Assembly: GCF_019320115.1 (NCBI RefSeq)
Contig: NC_089582.1
Span: 120,573,856-120,637,855, forward strand
Direction of reading: 5' to 3'
DNA: 64,000 bases
Origin: Miscanthus floridulus
Lineage: Eukaryota; Streptophyta; Magnoliopsida; Poales; Poaceae
The notes beneath the pieces are model-generated. The model searched no databases and had not been told where the DNA came from. It was given only the letters and a program-made list of their open reading frames with translations. Below, piece after piece: positions 46,196-55,449 of this stretch. Position numbers and translations under genes: made by a program. Each line of letters starts with the position of its first letter. Position 1 is the stretch's first letter.

Positions 46196-46553
46196 GTGCA
46201 CCGGACGCTGCACCGGACGCTGCTGTCCAGCGTCCGGTCAGTTCACAGGAGGTGAACTGCTGTTGAAGGAGTGACCGGACGCTGCGTCTGTGCGTCCGGT
46301 CAGAAAGGGCTCAGCGTCCGGTCGATCGGAGGATGACAAAGTTGTACTGACCGGACCCTGCCTGCGTCCGGTCAAGGACCACCGGACGCGTCCGGTCGCG
46401 ATTCCAGAGGATTTGGACCTCTCTGGAATCGACCGGACGCTGGGTGGTAGCGTCCGGTCGCTACCACCGGAGCGTCCGGTCAATGGATCTCGCGCGTCTT
46501 AAGGACTCTTTTTCCCGTTTCCTTCTCTGTCACGTGTTGGGGGTTATAAATCC
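46196..46553 (+). promoter_or_regulatory. Internal palindromic array plus TATA box (putative promoter)
   Basis: About 14 half-sites of GACCGGACGC/GCGTCCGGTC lie between 46200 and 46483, including ACCGGACGCGTCCGGT near 46380. A TATA box TTATAAATCC follows at 46544-46553 and a CACGTG G-box core at 46531-46536. The layout copies that of the LTR, array then TATA about 60 bp downstream, although the surrounding sequence is not LTR-like. It precedes the extra ORF, so I infer a second promoter. Confidence 0.55.
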
Positions 46554-47423
46554 GGATCTCCTTTTTCTCCTCTGACCCAACCAGCGCCGCCACCTCCTCG
46601 CGCCCTACCTCGCGCACGCGCCGCCGCTGCCTCGCCAAGTCGCCGCCGTACCTCGCGCCCGCGCAGCCGTGCCCTAGCCCGAGTCACCGTCGCAGTCCCG
46701 CCGCGCCACCAAGCCGCGCCGCCGCTGCCTCGCCGGAGCCGCTGCCGTAGCCGGTCACTTCGCGTCCGCGCCGTCGTGCCCCGGCCTAGCGCGCCACCGA
46801 GCCCCGCGCCGCTGTCCCGCGCCACCGAGCCCCGCGCCGCTGTCCCGTGCCACCATCTGCCCGTCGCAGCCAAGCGCCGCCGAGCTCCGGCCCTGCCTTG
46901 CCTCTGCTCAGCACCTCGCCGGTCACCTCGCACCCAAGCTCGCTGCCCCATCGGTGCCGAGGCTGCCAATCTTCGCCACTCTTGCCCGATCCTCTAACTG
47001 GTTGGTAAGGCAAAATCTTGTGCTTCAATTTTGATCTCAAATTGTGACCTAGATCAAACTCTAATCGCACTGATTCCCCATTGCATTCAGGGCATTTGAC
47101 ATAACCCTAGCCCGGTTCCGAGAATCCCCCGCGTGATATCTTACCTCTTCTCGGTTCGCGTTTCGTCAGGTAGAAAGCCATACGATTCAGTTTCGCATCT
47201 ATATTGCTTTCTCTATTAGGATTTCGCATCTATTAGATATATTGTATTTATTTGTATATCCATCTATTCCATCGTGCAGCGAGTCGGTTCCGTTGTGGTT
47301 CGTCTGGCAGTTGGCAGCAAACTCGGAGCCAAGCTCGCGAGTAAGGATCGAGGCCAAGCTTCGAAAGCAGCAGTATTGACAGTTGATCTTCATCAGCGGC
47401 AGTTCACCATCTTGTCAGCTCAG
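46554..47423 (+). other. Leader of the 3' ORF with a candidate intron
   Basis: A GC-rich leader (46570-46995) rich in CGCCGCC is followed by an AT-rich stretch bounded by GTAAGG at 47005-47010 and a pyrimidine-rich tract ending GTGCAG at 47274-47279. These fit a 275-bp plant intron in the 5' leader. The ATG at 47424 lies 144 bases further on. Confidence 0.45.
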
Positions 47424-49839
47424 ATGGCTCGCACCAAGAATGTTGGTGGTGGCCCAGGCGATGATGATCGGAGGCCCCCGCCTCGTCAGCCAGCCGGATC
47501 CAAGGGCAAGTCAACCAAGCAAGTAACATCCAAGAAGCGCAAGTACCCCGACGCCGAGACAGCGAGAGCAGCAGCTGTTGCAGAGGCCGCAGAGCGTGTA
47601 GAGAGAGGTGGTACCCGCAGCGGAGTTGTTATTGCAGATCAGCCAGTTTCACCCGCACTCAGAGCTGCGATTGAGGAGGCTGAGCGTCGTCATGGTAGTC
47701 CAGCTGGGACTGCCACGTTGGCAGGACGACGGGTTGCCATTGAGGAGGGTCCGTCAGCACAGCAGCAGCCCCCACCAGCAGAGCCTCAGCCAGCCCAGGA
47801 GACTCAGGAGAGTCAGGAGACCGAGCCGGCACCTCAGCTACGCCGCTCGAGTCGTACCAGTGCTGCAGTTCCACCGAGGCCAGTGACACGGCGCAGGGGT
47901 TCACGTCCTTCACAGGGTCCGCCTCCAGTGGTTCACCTCGACTTGAGGGCCGCTACAGCCAGGCAGGTTCAGCAGCTGCGGTTTGTGGAGTTTGAGGTTT
48001 GGTTTCCTCCCAGGAGGGATGAGAGAGCAGCTGAGGGGTTCTACACGCCACTGCATGAGGATTTCTACAATGCATATCTTAACAGTGGGGCAGTGTTCAG
48101 ATCACAGAGGGTCTGTCAGATAGAGTCCATTGTGGCAGCAGCCGGAGAGGGCATTCGGCAATACTTGTCATATTTGCCAGGACTGTCAGATCTGATTGGA
48201 CGGACGGGGATATATGTACCATCTTGGGTCCGTCAGTTTTATGCCTCGCTCTATGTTGATCCTCATCACAGATTCATTCACTTTGCCTTCAACTGGCAAA
48301 GACCATAGAGTGACTAGTGGCAGAGCCAGGGAGATACTGAGACTACAGGAGCAGCCCATAAAGATGCATGAGGTTTGCTATGGACAGCAGGGACCTCCCA
48401 GGCGTCCCCATGGAGGGTTGGTGCCCCCTACAGACTTAGTGCGGCATTGCTTCAAGGAGCCATTTGGTGAGGGGTCGAGCAGGAACCCCAGTGACTTGAC
48501 TCCTACAGCGAGGATACTAGAGGCCATCATCAGGAGGACACTGCTTCCCAGGTTGGGATACAGGGAGGGCCTGACTCGCTTACAGCTCTGGCTTCTCAAT
48601 GCCATCATGCAGATGACAGTGTTTGACATCTGGGACCTCCTTCTTTCTGAGATGGAGGATACTATAGCTGAGGGATTCAAGGGTCGCAGGCAGCTTCCCT
48701 ATGCTCACTGGATCACCTTCCTTATTCGCAGAGTTGTGATGGATAAGCCCCCTGGCATGATGGATGAGTATACAGGTGCCACCACAGAGTTCCCAGCTTA
48801 CAACCTGTCACAGCGGATCAGACACGCCACTCCTCAGGCACCCAGTCAGCCTAGCCGTCGCCCCGACGTGCCAGAGTCTACAGCTCAGCAGGATGAGATC
48901 ATCAGAGGGATTGCAGCTACTGAGGAGGCGGAGCTAGAGGCACAGCAGGAGGTGAGCGAGTACAGTGATAGCTCCGACGACGACTACCAGCCTATACCTC
49001 AGATGCCTCCACGCAGACACGATGCAGAGGCCGGTAGCTCCAGTTCTGCTCCACCTGCTCCACAGACAGACCCCGCTCTCATTGCTATTCTTGAGCGGAT
49101 GCAGCAGGATCAGACACGACAGGCACAGGAGACAGCTGCCAACTTCGCACAGTTTCAGGCTCGTCAGGACGAGTTCCAGCGGCAGCAGCAGCTCCTTCAG
49201 CACCAGCAGCTACTAATGCAGCAGCAGCTCATGGGATTCATGCAGCATGTAGTGACAGCTATTGGGGTCCCAATGCCACAGCCTTCGCCCCAGCTTGCAC
49301 AGCCTCCTACCACTTCGACGACTCCAGCAGTACAGCCCATCGGGCTTCAGAGTCAGGGACAGCCTCCAGTTCAGTTCACGTCACCTCCAGTACAGGTGTC
49401 CCAGTGGTTAGCCTCACCGGGTGTTGCCCCGCAGTTCACGCCCTTTCAGACGGGCTTTACACCAGAGCAGTCTTCCTCGCTGTTTGTGCCTGAGTCGTCA
49501 GTCTCCAGGAGTCTTGGAGCATCATTCAGCGAGTTGACCGGCATGCCTACTCCGCCTCACATGCATACTGCCGGTCCGTCTACAGCAGCTCCAGCTATCA
49601 TGACCACTCAGAGGCTCCCCTCGTCTGTCGCCTCGTCAGATCCTACGACAGACTTACTTGCAGCGTCACAGGCAGCACCAGCCCCAGCTCAGACCCAGAC
49701 CGCTTCAGCGACACTTCCTGCTTCAGAGGGTCAGTCAGTTCAGAGCTCAGGATCTGATGATGATGGCGCCCAGTTCCATCTTGCTCCACGTACTTCAGCG
49801 CCCGACTCGTCCGCTGCAGCCCCGCCGTCCGACCCTTAG
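47424..49839 (+). pseudogene. Extra 3' ORF of Copia B (env-like position), one frameshift
   Basis: The first part runs from ATG 47424 (MARTKNVGGGPGDDDRRPPP) to a stop at 48308; the second part continues in the next frame from about 48295 to 49839. Together about 800 codons. The N-terminus is basic (KSTKQVTSKKRK, a possible nuclear signal). The middle (WVRQFYASLYVDPHHRF, then TRLQLWLLNAIMQMTVFDIW) resembles the putative plant transposon protein domain found in retroelement 3' ORFs. Then come a Ser/Asp tract (EYSDSSDDDYQP), a Gln-rich coiled coil (about 49090-49250) and a Pro/Ser/Thr/Gln-rich tail. I see no signal peptide or transmembrane segment, so it is not an envelope in any obvious sense. 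An in-frame ATG 50 codons upstream (47274) would fall in the candidate intron. Function unknown. Confidence 0.6.
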
Positions 49840-50316
49840 GTTTTGGTGTTTGACGCCAAAGGGGGAGAGGGTTTGAGTATGTAGTTAGGGGGAGCGAGTT
49901 TTAGGGGGAGCTAGTTATCTAGTATTAGCTTTTTATATACATTTGGAGTTTTATTTGTGTGATACACTATTACTTATGCATTCGTGTGTTCACTTTCATG
50001 CATACTATTATATATATGTGATAGTGCTATCTACGTGGTTGTGATATTTGACATATGTGATTTCTACTTCGCTTTTCTATATGTCATATCACTTGTGATT
50101 ATGCTCATTTGCGTTTGCTTCCGCGTTTATACTTCGAAGCAAATGAGCTTTGTTATTTGTACTCATGCTTAATTCATATCCTTTGAGTACATTGTGTTGG
50201 CTTGGGTCATATAAGCTTGACTAACTCTTTGTTCTTATTGACAAAAGCTTATATGAACCAAGCCCGTCAAAAACCTCACTCCATAACATACTCGAGGTAG
50301 TATTGTCATCAATCAC
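49840..50316 (+). other. Region between the 3' ORF and the polypurine tract
   Basis: AT-rich, with repeated GGGGGAG-type purine tracts (GGGGGAGAG near 49862, GGGGGAGCG near 49888, GGGGGAGCT near 49904) that resemble extra polypurine tracts. Confidence 0.5.
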
Positions 50317-50331
50317 CAAAAAGGGGGAGAT
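50317..50331 (+). other. Polypurine tract of Copia B
   Basis: CAAAAAGGGGGAGAT directly before the 3' LTR; primer for plus-strand DNA synthesis. Confidence 0.85.
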
Positions 50332-51916
50332 TGAAAGCATCTAGGCCCCTAGTTGGATTTCGGTGATTAATGTCAATACAAGATTACTATGACTAACGTG
50401 TGTTTTGCAGAGGCAATTAAGTTAGGTCATGGTAATGGAAATCGATTGGGCAATCGAGGTTGTCATGCCCCTACGATGGAAATCGTTTCGGTTTTCAAAG
50501 GATGGACGACAAGGTTAAGGATAACTAGTTCTAAGTGTCGATTGGAGTTGGAGAGACACTTAGAGTAGTTTAGGACTTTGTTTTTCCTTTGGCCGTACTA
50601 TGAAGGGGGGTATGAACGAGTAGCTTGACCTAGTTGAGTCTAGTGAGTTAGGTGTGGTGCACACTTGTTAAAACTAGCTCTAGGTAGCTCCTATGAATGC
50701 CTAAGATCCTTTGGAGCAAACTTCATTCACATATGTTCGAAAGTTGAAAGTGAATGGAGGGTCAAACACTGACCGGACGCTGGCTCCGGTGCGACCGGAC
50801 GCTGGCCGCAGGGTCCGGTCAGTTCGTTTGACTGAGGTGGTTAAGTATGTTGTGACCGGACGCTGGAGGGTCGTGTGACCGGACGCTGAGAGCTAGCGTC
50901 CGGTCGACTCCAGTAAGGATCCAGACTTGGAAAAGTGTGACCGGACGCGTCCGGTCAGTGCGACCGGACCCTGAGGGTTCAGCGTCCGGTCGAGTACAGT
51001 AAGGTTCCAGTAAGGGTTTTATGCGACCGGACGCGTCCGGTCAGTGCTGACCGGACCCTGCCAGCGTCCGGTCGACTCTTTAAATACTGGTTCGCGGGTA
51101 GAACTGACCGGAGCGTCCGGTCATCACGACCGGAGCGTCCGGTCACCCCGCAGAAGCTCATAACGGATAGTTTTTCAGGCTGCCTTATAAATAGAAGCTC
51201 CACTCGTGAGTGGAGTAACTTTTGCTCATTCCAACAGCTGAGAAACACGTTTGTGAGTGCCAAGAAGAGCAAGTTCCTAGTGAGGTGTTTGTGAGTTGAG
51301 AATCCAAGAGAGTAGCCTCACTAGCAAATCAAGAGTAGCCAAGTGTGCATCCATCGTCTCATTAGGCTTCGCGTGGTCAAGTGAGAGTTCGTGCTTGTTA
51401 CTCTTGGTGATCGCCATCACCTAGACGGCTTGGTGGTGATTGGGAGTTTGGTGTTCACCCGGCGGAGCTTGTGGGTGACCCAACTCAAAGTTGTGAGCGG
51501 CTTTGGGTGATTCGCCGCGACGGAGTGTCGAAGAATCAACCCGTAAAGAGCACTTGATCCTTGCGCGGATCAAGGGGGAGCTACACCCTTGCGCGGGTGC
51601 TCCAACGAGGACTAGTGGAGAGTGGCGACTCTTCGATACCTCGGCAAAACATCGCCGCGTTCCTTTCTCTCCCTATTTACTTTGAGCACTTACTTTGAGT
51701 ATTTACTTCAAGCAATTCAATACTTGTTTTACATCCATAGAATTGCTTGCTTGAGTAAGGTTGGAACATAGGTGGTGAGTTCGTTGTGCATTAGTTTGAT
51801 AGAAACACTTTTCTAGGCACAAGGGGTTAATTGGGCTATCCGTAGGATTTGTTTATTGCAAGAGAATTTCGAATTAGCCCAATTCACCCCCCCTCTTGGG
51901 CATCTTGATCCTTTCA
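50332..51916 (+). repeat. 3' LTR of Copia element B
   Basis: 1585 bp, constant offset of 11,790 from the 5' LTR and identical to it in every block I compared. Contains the array at 50770-51143 and TATA at 51185-51194. Confidence 0.95.
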
Positions 51917-52182
51917 GCGTGGCAGCGTGGAGCCACTCGACGTCGCGGTGGCGTGGTGCCACTTGGTGTCACGACGGCATGGTGTGCTGGACACTTTCAT
52001 GAAGGCTAACGGGAGGGAACGGAGGCGGTATTTGAAGCAACATGAGGGCGGCACCGCATCAGTTGTGGCATTTCGTACGAGGAGCCGCGAGCGCCTAGGA
52101 CCAGGTCGGTAGCTTAAACGACACCGACTCTTGGAAAACTTTTTTTTTCTCAAATGACTCCGATAAATGGACGGAGGGAGTA

Positions 52183-52706
52183 TAACATAATTAACCTAAC
52201 AATGTTATCCGGAATTACAAATATTAGTATATTGTACAAATAGTAGTTTGTTTGGTGGCACACTGGCACCAAAGGGTCTTGCCCTATTCGTTTATCTGAT
52301 AAGCCATGGCTGAAAGAACTGTTGGCTGATTTATTGTGAGAGAAAAATACTATTGATTGACTTAAAAATGTATGGCTTATAAGGCACGTGAACAGGACGT
52401 TTGTCGCCTGGGGACTTGGGCTAGACCAGGCCGTTTATTCGATTCCAACAGCCTACAGAAGAATTCTTGTCCTATTCGTTGTACTCGTAATCCACATCCC
52501 GAACTCAAGCCGCCCATGTGAGCTTCTTGCAACAGAGGCAAGAGGCCCGTATCCCCAACGACCACTTTATCCCCACTTAGAGCAACCACAGTGTATATGG
52601 ATTGTTTAGTTGATATGGACAGCTTTTAAGGCAGTGAGCTATAGTTATTGTCGTTGCCACAATGTATACAGTCTAGGTAGTTCATATGAGAGAGGCAGAG
52701 AGAGAG
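52183..52706. other. Spacer between mariner end and Gypsy D
   Basis: Contains MITE copy 3; the remainder has no recognisable gene. Confidence 0.4.
52281..52397. mobile_element. MITE, copy 3
   Basis: About 117 bp from GCCCTATTCGTTTATC to GGCACGTGAACAGG with degenerate inverted ends. The core GATTTATTGTGAGAGAAAAA is shared with copy 2 at 35229. Confidence 0.65.
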
Positions 52707-53175
52707 TGGGGGGATGACCCCGGATACCCACGGCAGACCACATGGGCTACGCCCCTAAGGGCGGCCCAGCCCACAAAACGAAGCCTTACGGGGCATGACT
52801 TTGCTCGGCGGCTCCCGCAAGACACTGGGAAGATATCCTAAAGATACTACGAGATCTGTTAGGAAACGTATGAGCCCAAGATTCATGTAATTTGTTATTA
52901 TTTTTTGGTTATCTCTCAGATCTAGCCGACCTATAACCCTGCCTCTAGACTATATAAGGCGGACAGGGACCCCCTCTAAACTCATGCAGTATCATACGAT
53001 AGCTAATACAAACCAACAGACCACAGGAGTAGGGTATTACGTTATACTGATAGCTTGAACCTGTCTAACTCGTGTGTCTCTGTTATCTCCTTGTTCTTGA
53101 TCACACGCCTCTCTTCCAATCAATCTACCTTCGTGGGATACCCCTTGGAGGATTGCCGATAATATTCTGTCGATA
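52707..53175 (+). repeat. 5' LTR of Gypsy D
   Basis: 469 bp, TGGGGGGATGACC to TTCTGTCGATA (CA mutated to TA), aligning with 5112-5584. A good TATA box TATATAAG lies at 52951-52958. The preceding pentamer is GAGAG; its partner is off the window. Confidence 0.8.
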
Positions 53176-53176
53176 G

Positions 53177-53195
53177 TTGGCACGCCAGGTAGGGG
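53177..53195 (+). other. Primer-binding block of Gypsy D
   Basis: TTGGCACGCCAGGTAGGGG, one base after the LTR. Confidence 0.7.
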
Positions 53196-53237
53196 TGTGT
53201 GTGTTGTTTCCTTGTCGAACAAGATAACTTTTTTCCA

Positions 53238-55443
53238 TAGGCTCTTCGTCCCTCCCACAGCCTGGCCAGATCTTCACAGTCGGATCCATCTTGTGGGTCA
53301 TCGACGTTGATGGAGTCAGAGAGCTCATCGAGCCGGTGTAGATCAACGCTGCGCTGATCACCCCAACACCTGTGACTGCAGATATGATCTCAGAACCGCC
53401 TTCGAGGTCTCCTTCATCGATGACTCGCCACCCGCTTCCTCGCTACTAGAGGAGGCAGATCAACAATGACGATCTGATCGCATCCATCGATCAAGTTGGT
53501 CTGAAGCTCACCGATTGCCTCTCCATCGTCGAATTGGCTCTGGAGACTCTGGTTCAATGCCGACCACCCTTCGATCTAGATCTATCAGAGGCTGCTCAGG
53601 AAACTCCGAGGGTTATGGCCCTACCCTTTGGGTTCACCAACGTCGCCGCCGCTTACTAAGATGCCCTAAGGGACAAATTCACAGATCAGGCTGGAGATGT
53701 CCATCCTCCCACCGACCAGATCGCCGACCAGCCTTCGCCAGCCGTCAACATGCTGCACGTCGGCCGACGCCCCAGAACATCCCTCTAAATCATCCTAGAG
53801 GAGAATCCGGGCTTCGAGTCCTAGGGCTCTATGGAGACCATCGCCGAAACCACCACCGAGCTACTTCCTCTCCCTCCTTTCCATGGCGATGCAATCTTCA
53901 ACATTAGTGTCGATAGCCTCCCTCGGAATGGCAAAATCGAGGAGGAACGCACCACTCATGAGAACCGGAACATCAACCGTGCGTAGCATTGAGCAAACGA
54001 GGTTGCCCTTGCGAGGGCCGAGCAGTAGCTTGACTCGCAAGGAAGGCCACTCTAGCGCAACCTCGATGATGAGTTTGTCCGCGTTGACGGCCATGACGTC
54101 TACAAGACTCCAAGCGATAATTTGGCAATAGCCGCCAACAAGCTCGCCCGGCTCCCACAGACACCAGAGGTCGCCAAGGTCGCCGCCATGCTTAAAGCAG
54201 CGCATTGTTAGGTCAATGAGATCCACTAGGATCAGAGACCTTCATGCTCCACAACCTCAATTCACCGATCAGCCGCACAAACACCCGATCGCCGCCCAAG
54301 TCGCTTCACCGACTAGCACCACGACGATAGGCAACCCCTCTAGGGCGAAGCTAGGGGCAACCACATCGAACATCATCGCCAATACGACCAGGAGGTCGAC
54401 CAGGATGTCTGAGTGCACCTCAACAATCTCTGAGATGCACGACGACGTATCGACAAACACTGCTTCGGCCGCCATGAAGAAGAAGTACGCCACCGCCAGG
54501 AGTATGAGCAAGAGTACGGTAACCCGGACTCAGCTCTTGAGCCACTCAATGCCGGCAACACTATAGACAATGGCGCTGCCAACCCCAAAGGGCCCCTAGC
54601 ATTCACGAGGGCGCTCCAAACACTTCAGTGGCCCCATGGTTTTAAAATCACCAGGGTCGAGCCCTACGAAGGAAGGATGAACCCAACACAATGGCTATAG
54701 GCTTATGCCACTGCTGTCTGCACCACCGGAGGTGACACCAGTGTCATGGCGAACTATCTTCCCATCATGCTCATGCCACCCGCCATGAACTAGTTCACAA
54801 GCCTTGCCCTAGACTCCATTGGATCTTGGGAAGAGCTAAAAAAAGTCTTCCCCCAAAATTATATGGCTACATGTACTCGGCTAGGAACCAAGCATGATCT
54901 CAACTGCATCAACTAGAAGCCATCCGAGCTCCTCCATAGCTACATCAGATGCTTTTCTGAGATGAGGAATTTTATTCCTAACATCACAAAAGCGGAGGCC
55001 ATTGCCGCCTTCATCAGAGGACTCCATCACTGTGAGCTTCGCTCCAAGTTCAACCGCAAGCCACCCATAGGGATTGGCGAGGTGATCACGATCGCCAACC
55101 AGTACACCAACACCAAGGAATCTAAGGTGCTCTTCAATGAGGATGCGTGCACTCATCGCCCAACACGCCACTACGATGACCACACAGATGACCAACACCA
55201 CAATGACTGCTGCTACGATGACTGTAGTCACCATCGTGATAGCGGTCGTGATCGGCCAGAAGGACCCAAGTCTAGTCAAAATCGTCGCCGTCGGCCAGAC
55301 CACATCGTCGCCGCCATCAACGAACCTCGTGCCAAGCGCAACTATGATAAGCAATACAAGAAGATCCTCGATGGCCCATGCCCTCTCCATAAGAATGCCA
55401 GACATAAGATGAAGAACTGCCTTGGCTTGGCTAAGGAGTTCTA
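53238..55443 (+). pseudogene. gag: gag pseudogene of Gypsy D
   Basis: It aligns in order with the minus-strand gag at 2865-5052. The best preserved frame (54962-55443, 160 codons) covers the end of the capsid-like domain (AFIRGLHHCELRSKFNRKPP), a His/Asp-rich linker and the terminal CPLHKNARHKMKNC. Upstream, the WPHGFKITRVEPYEGRMNP block near 54640 is followed by several TAG codons where the sister element has CAG or TGG. No intact product. Confidence 0.75.
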
Positions 55444-55449
55444 GGACAA

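Larger units (their letters stand above)
38542..51916 (+). mobile_element. Copia retrotransposon B (SIRE/Maximus type), very young
   Basis: A 13,375-bp element flanked by the exact 5-bp duplication GCGTG (38537-38541, 51917-51921). Two 1585-bp LTRs showed no mismatch by eye. The order is LTR, primer-binding site, gag, pol, extra 3' ORF, polypurine tract, LTR. Long Gag with two zinc knuckles, Copia domain order and an extra ORF after pol place it in the SIRE/Maximus group. Only two frame breaks, in pol (about 45150) and in the 3' ORF (about 48295), prevent a complete coding set. It inserted in the tail of a mariner-like element. Confidence 0.95.
35473..52180 (+). mobile_element. Mariner-like (Stowaway-related) transposon, split by Copia B
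   Basis: The left end CTCCCTCCGTCCATTTATCG at 35473 and the inverted right end CGATAAATGGACGGAGGGAG at 52180 form a terminal inverted repeat, with TA on each side (35471-35472, 52181-52182), the mariner target. Removing the 13.4-kb Copia insertion leaves about 3.3 kb, a normal size for a plant mariner-like element. It contains a decayed transposase gene (35953-37831). Its CTCCCTCCGTCC end is the one shared with Stowaway MITEs. Confidence 0.85.

Noticed and set aside
46544..46997. Long GC-rich frames on both strands in the leader of the 3' ORF
   Set aside because: They arise from CGCCGCC-type composition, overlap on both strands and lack known motifs; treated as leader.
47274..47423. In-frame upstream ATG as start of the 3' ORF
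   Set aside because: It would begin across the candidate splice acceptor, and the following 50 residues look like translated leader; ATG 47424 fits better.
52579..52690. TTAGAGCAACCACAGTGTAT as a MITE terminus
   Set aside because: A partly inverted GCCACAATGTATACAG follows but the match is short and the right side is cut by the Gypsy LTR; not enough support.
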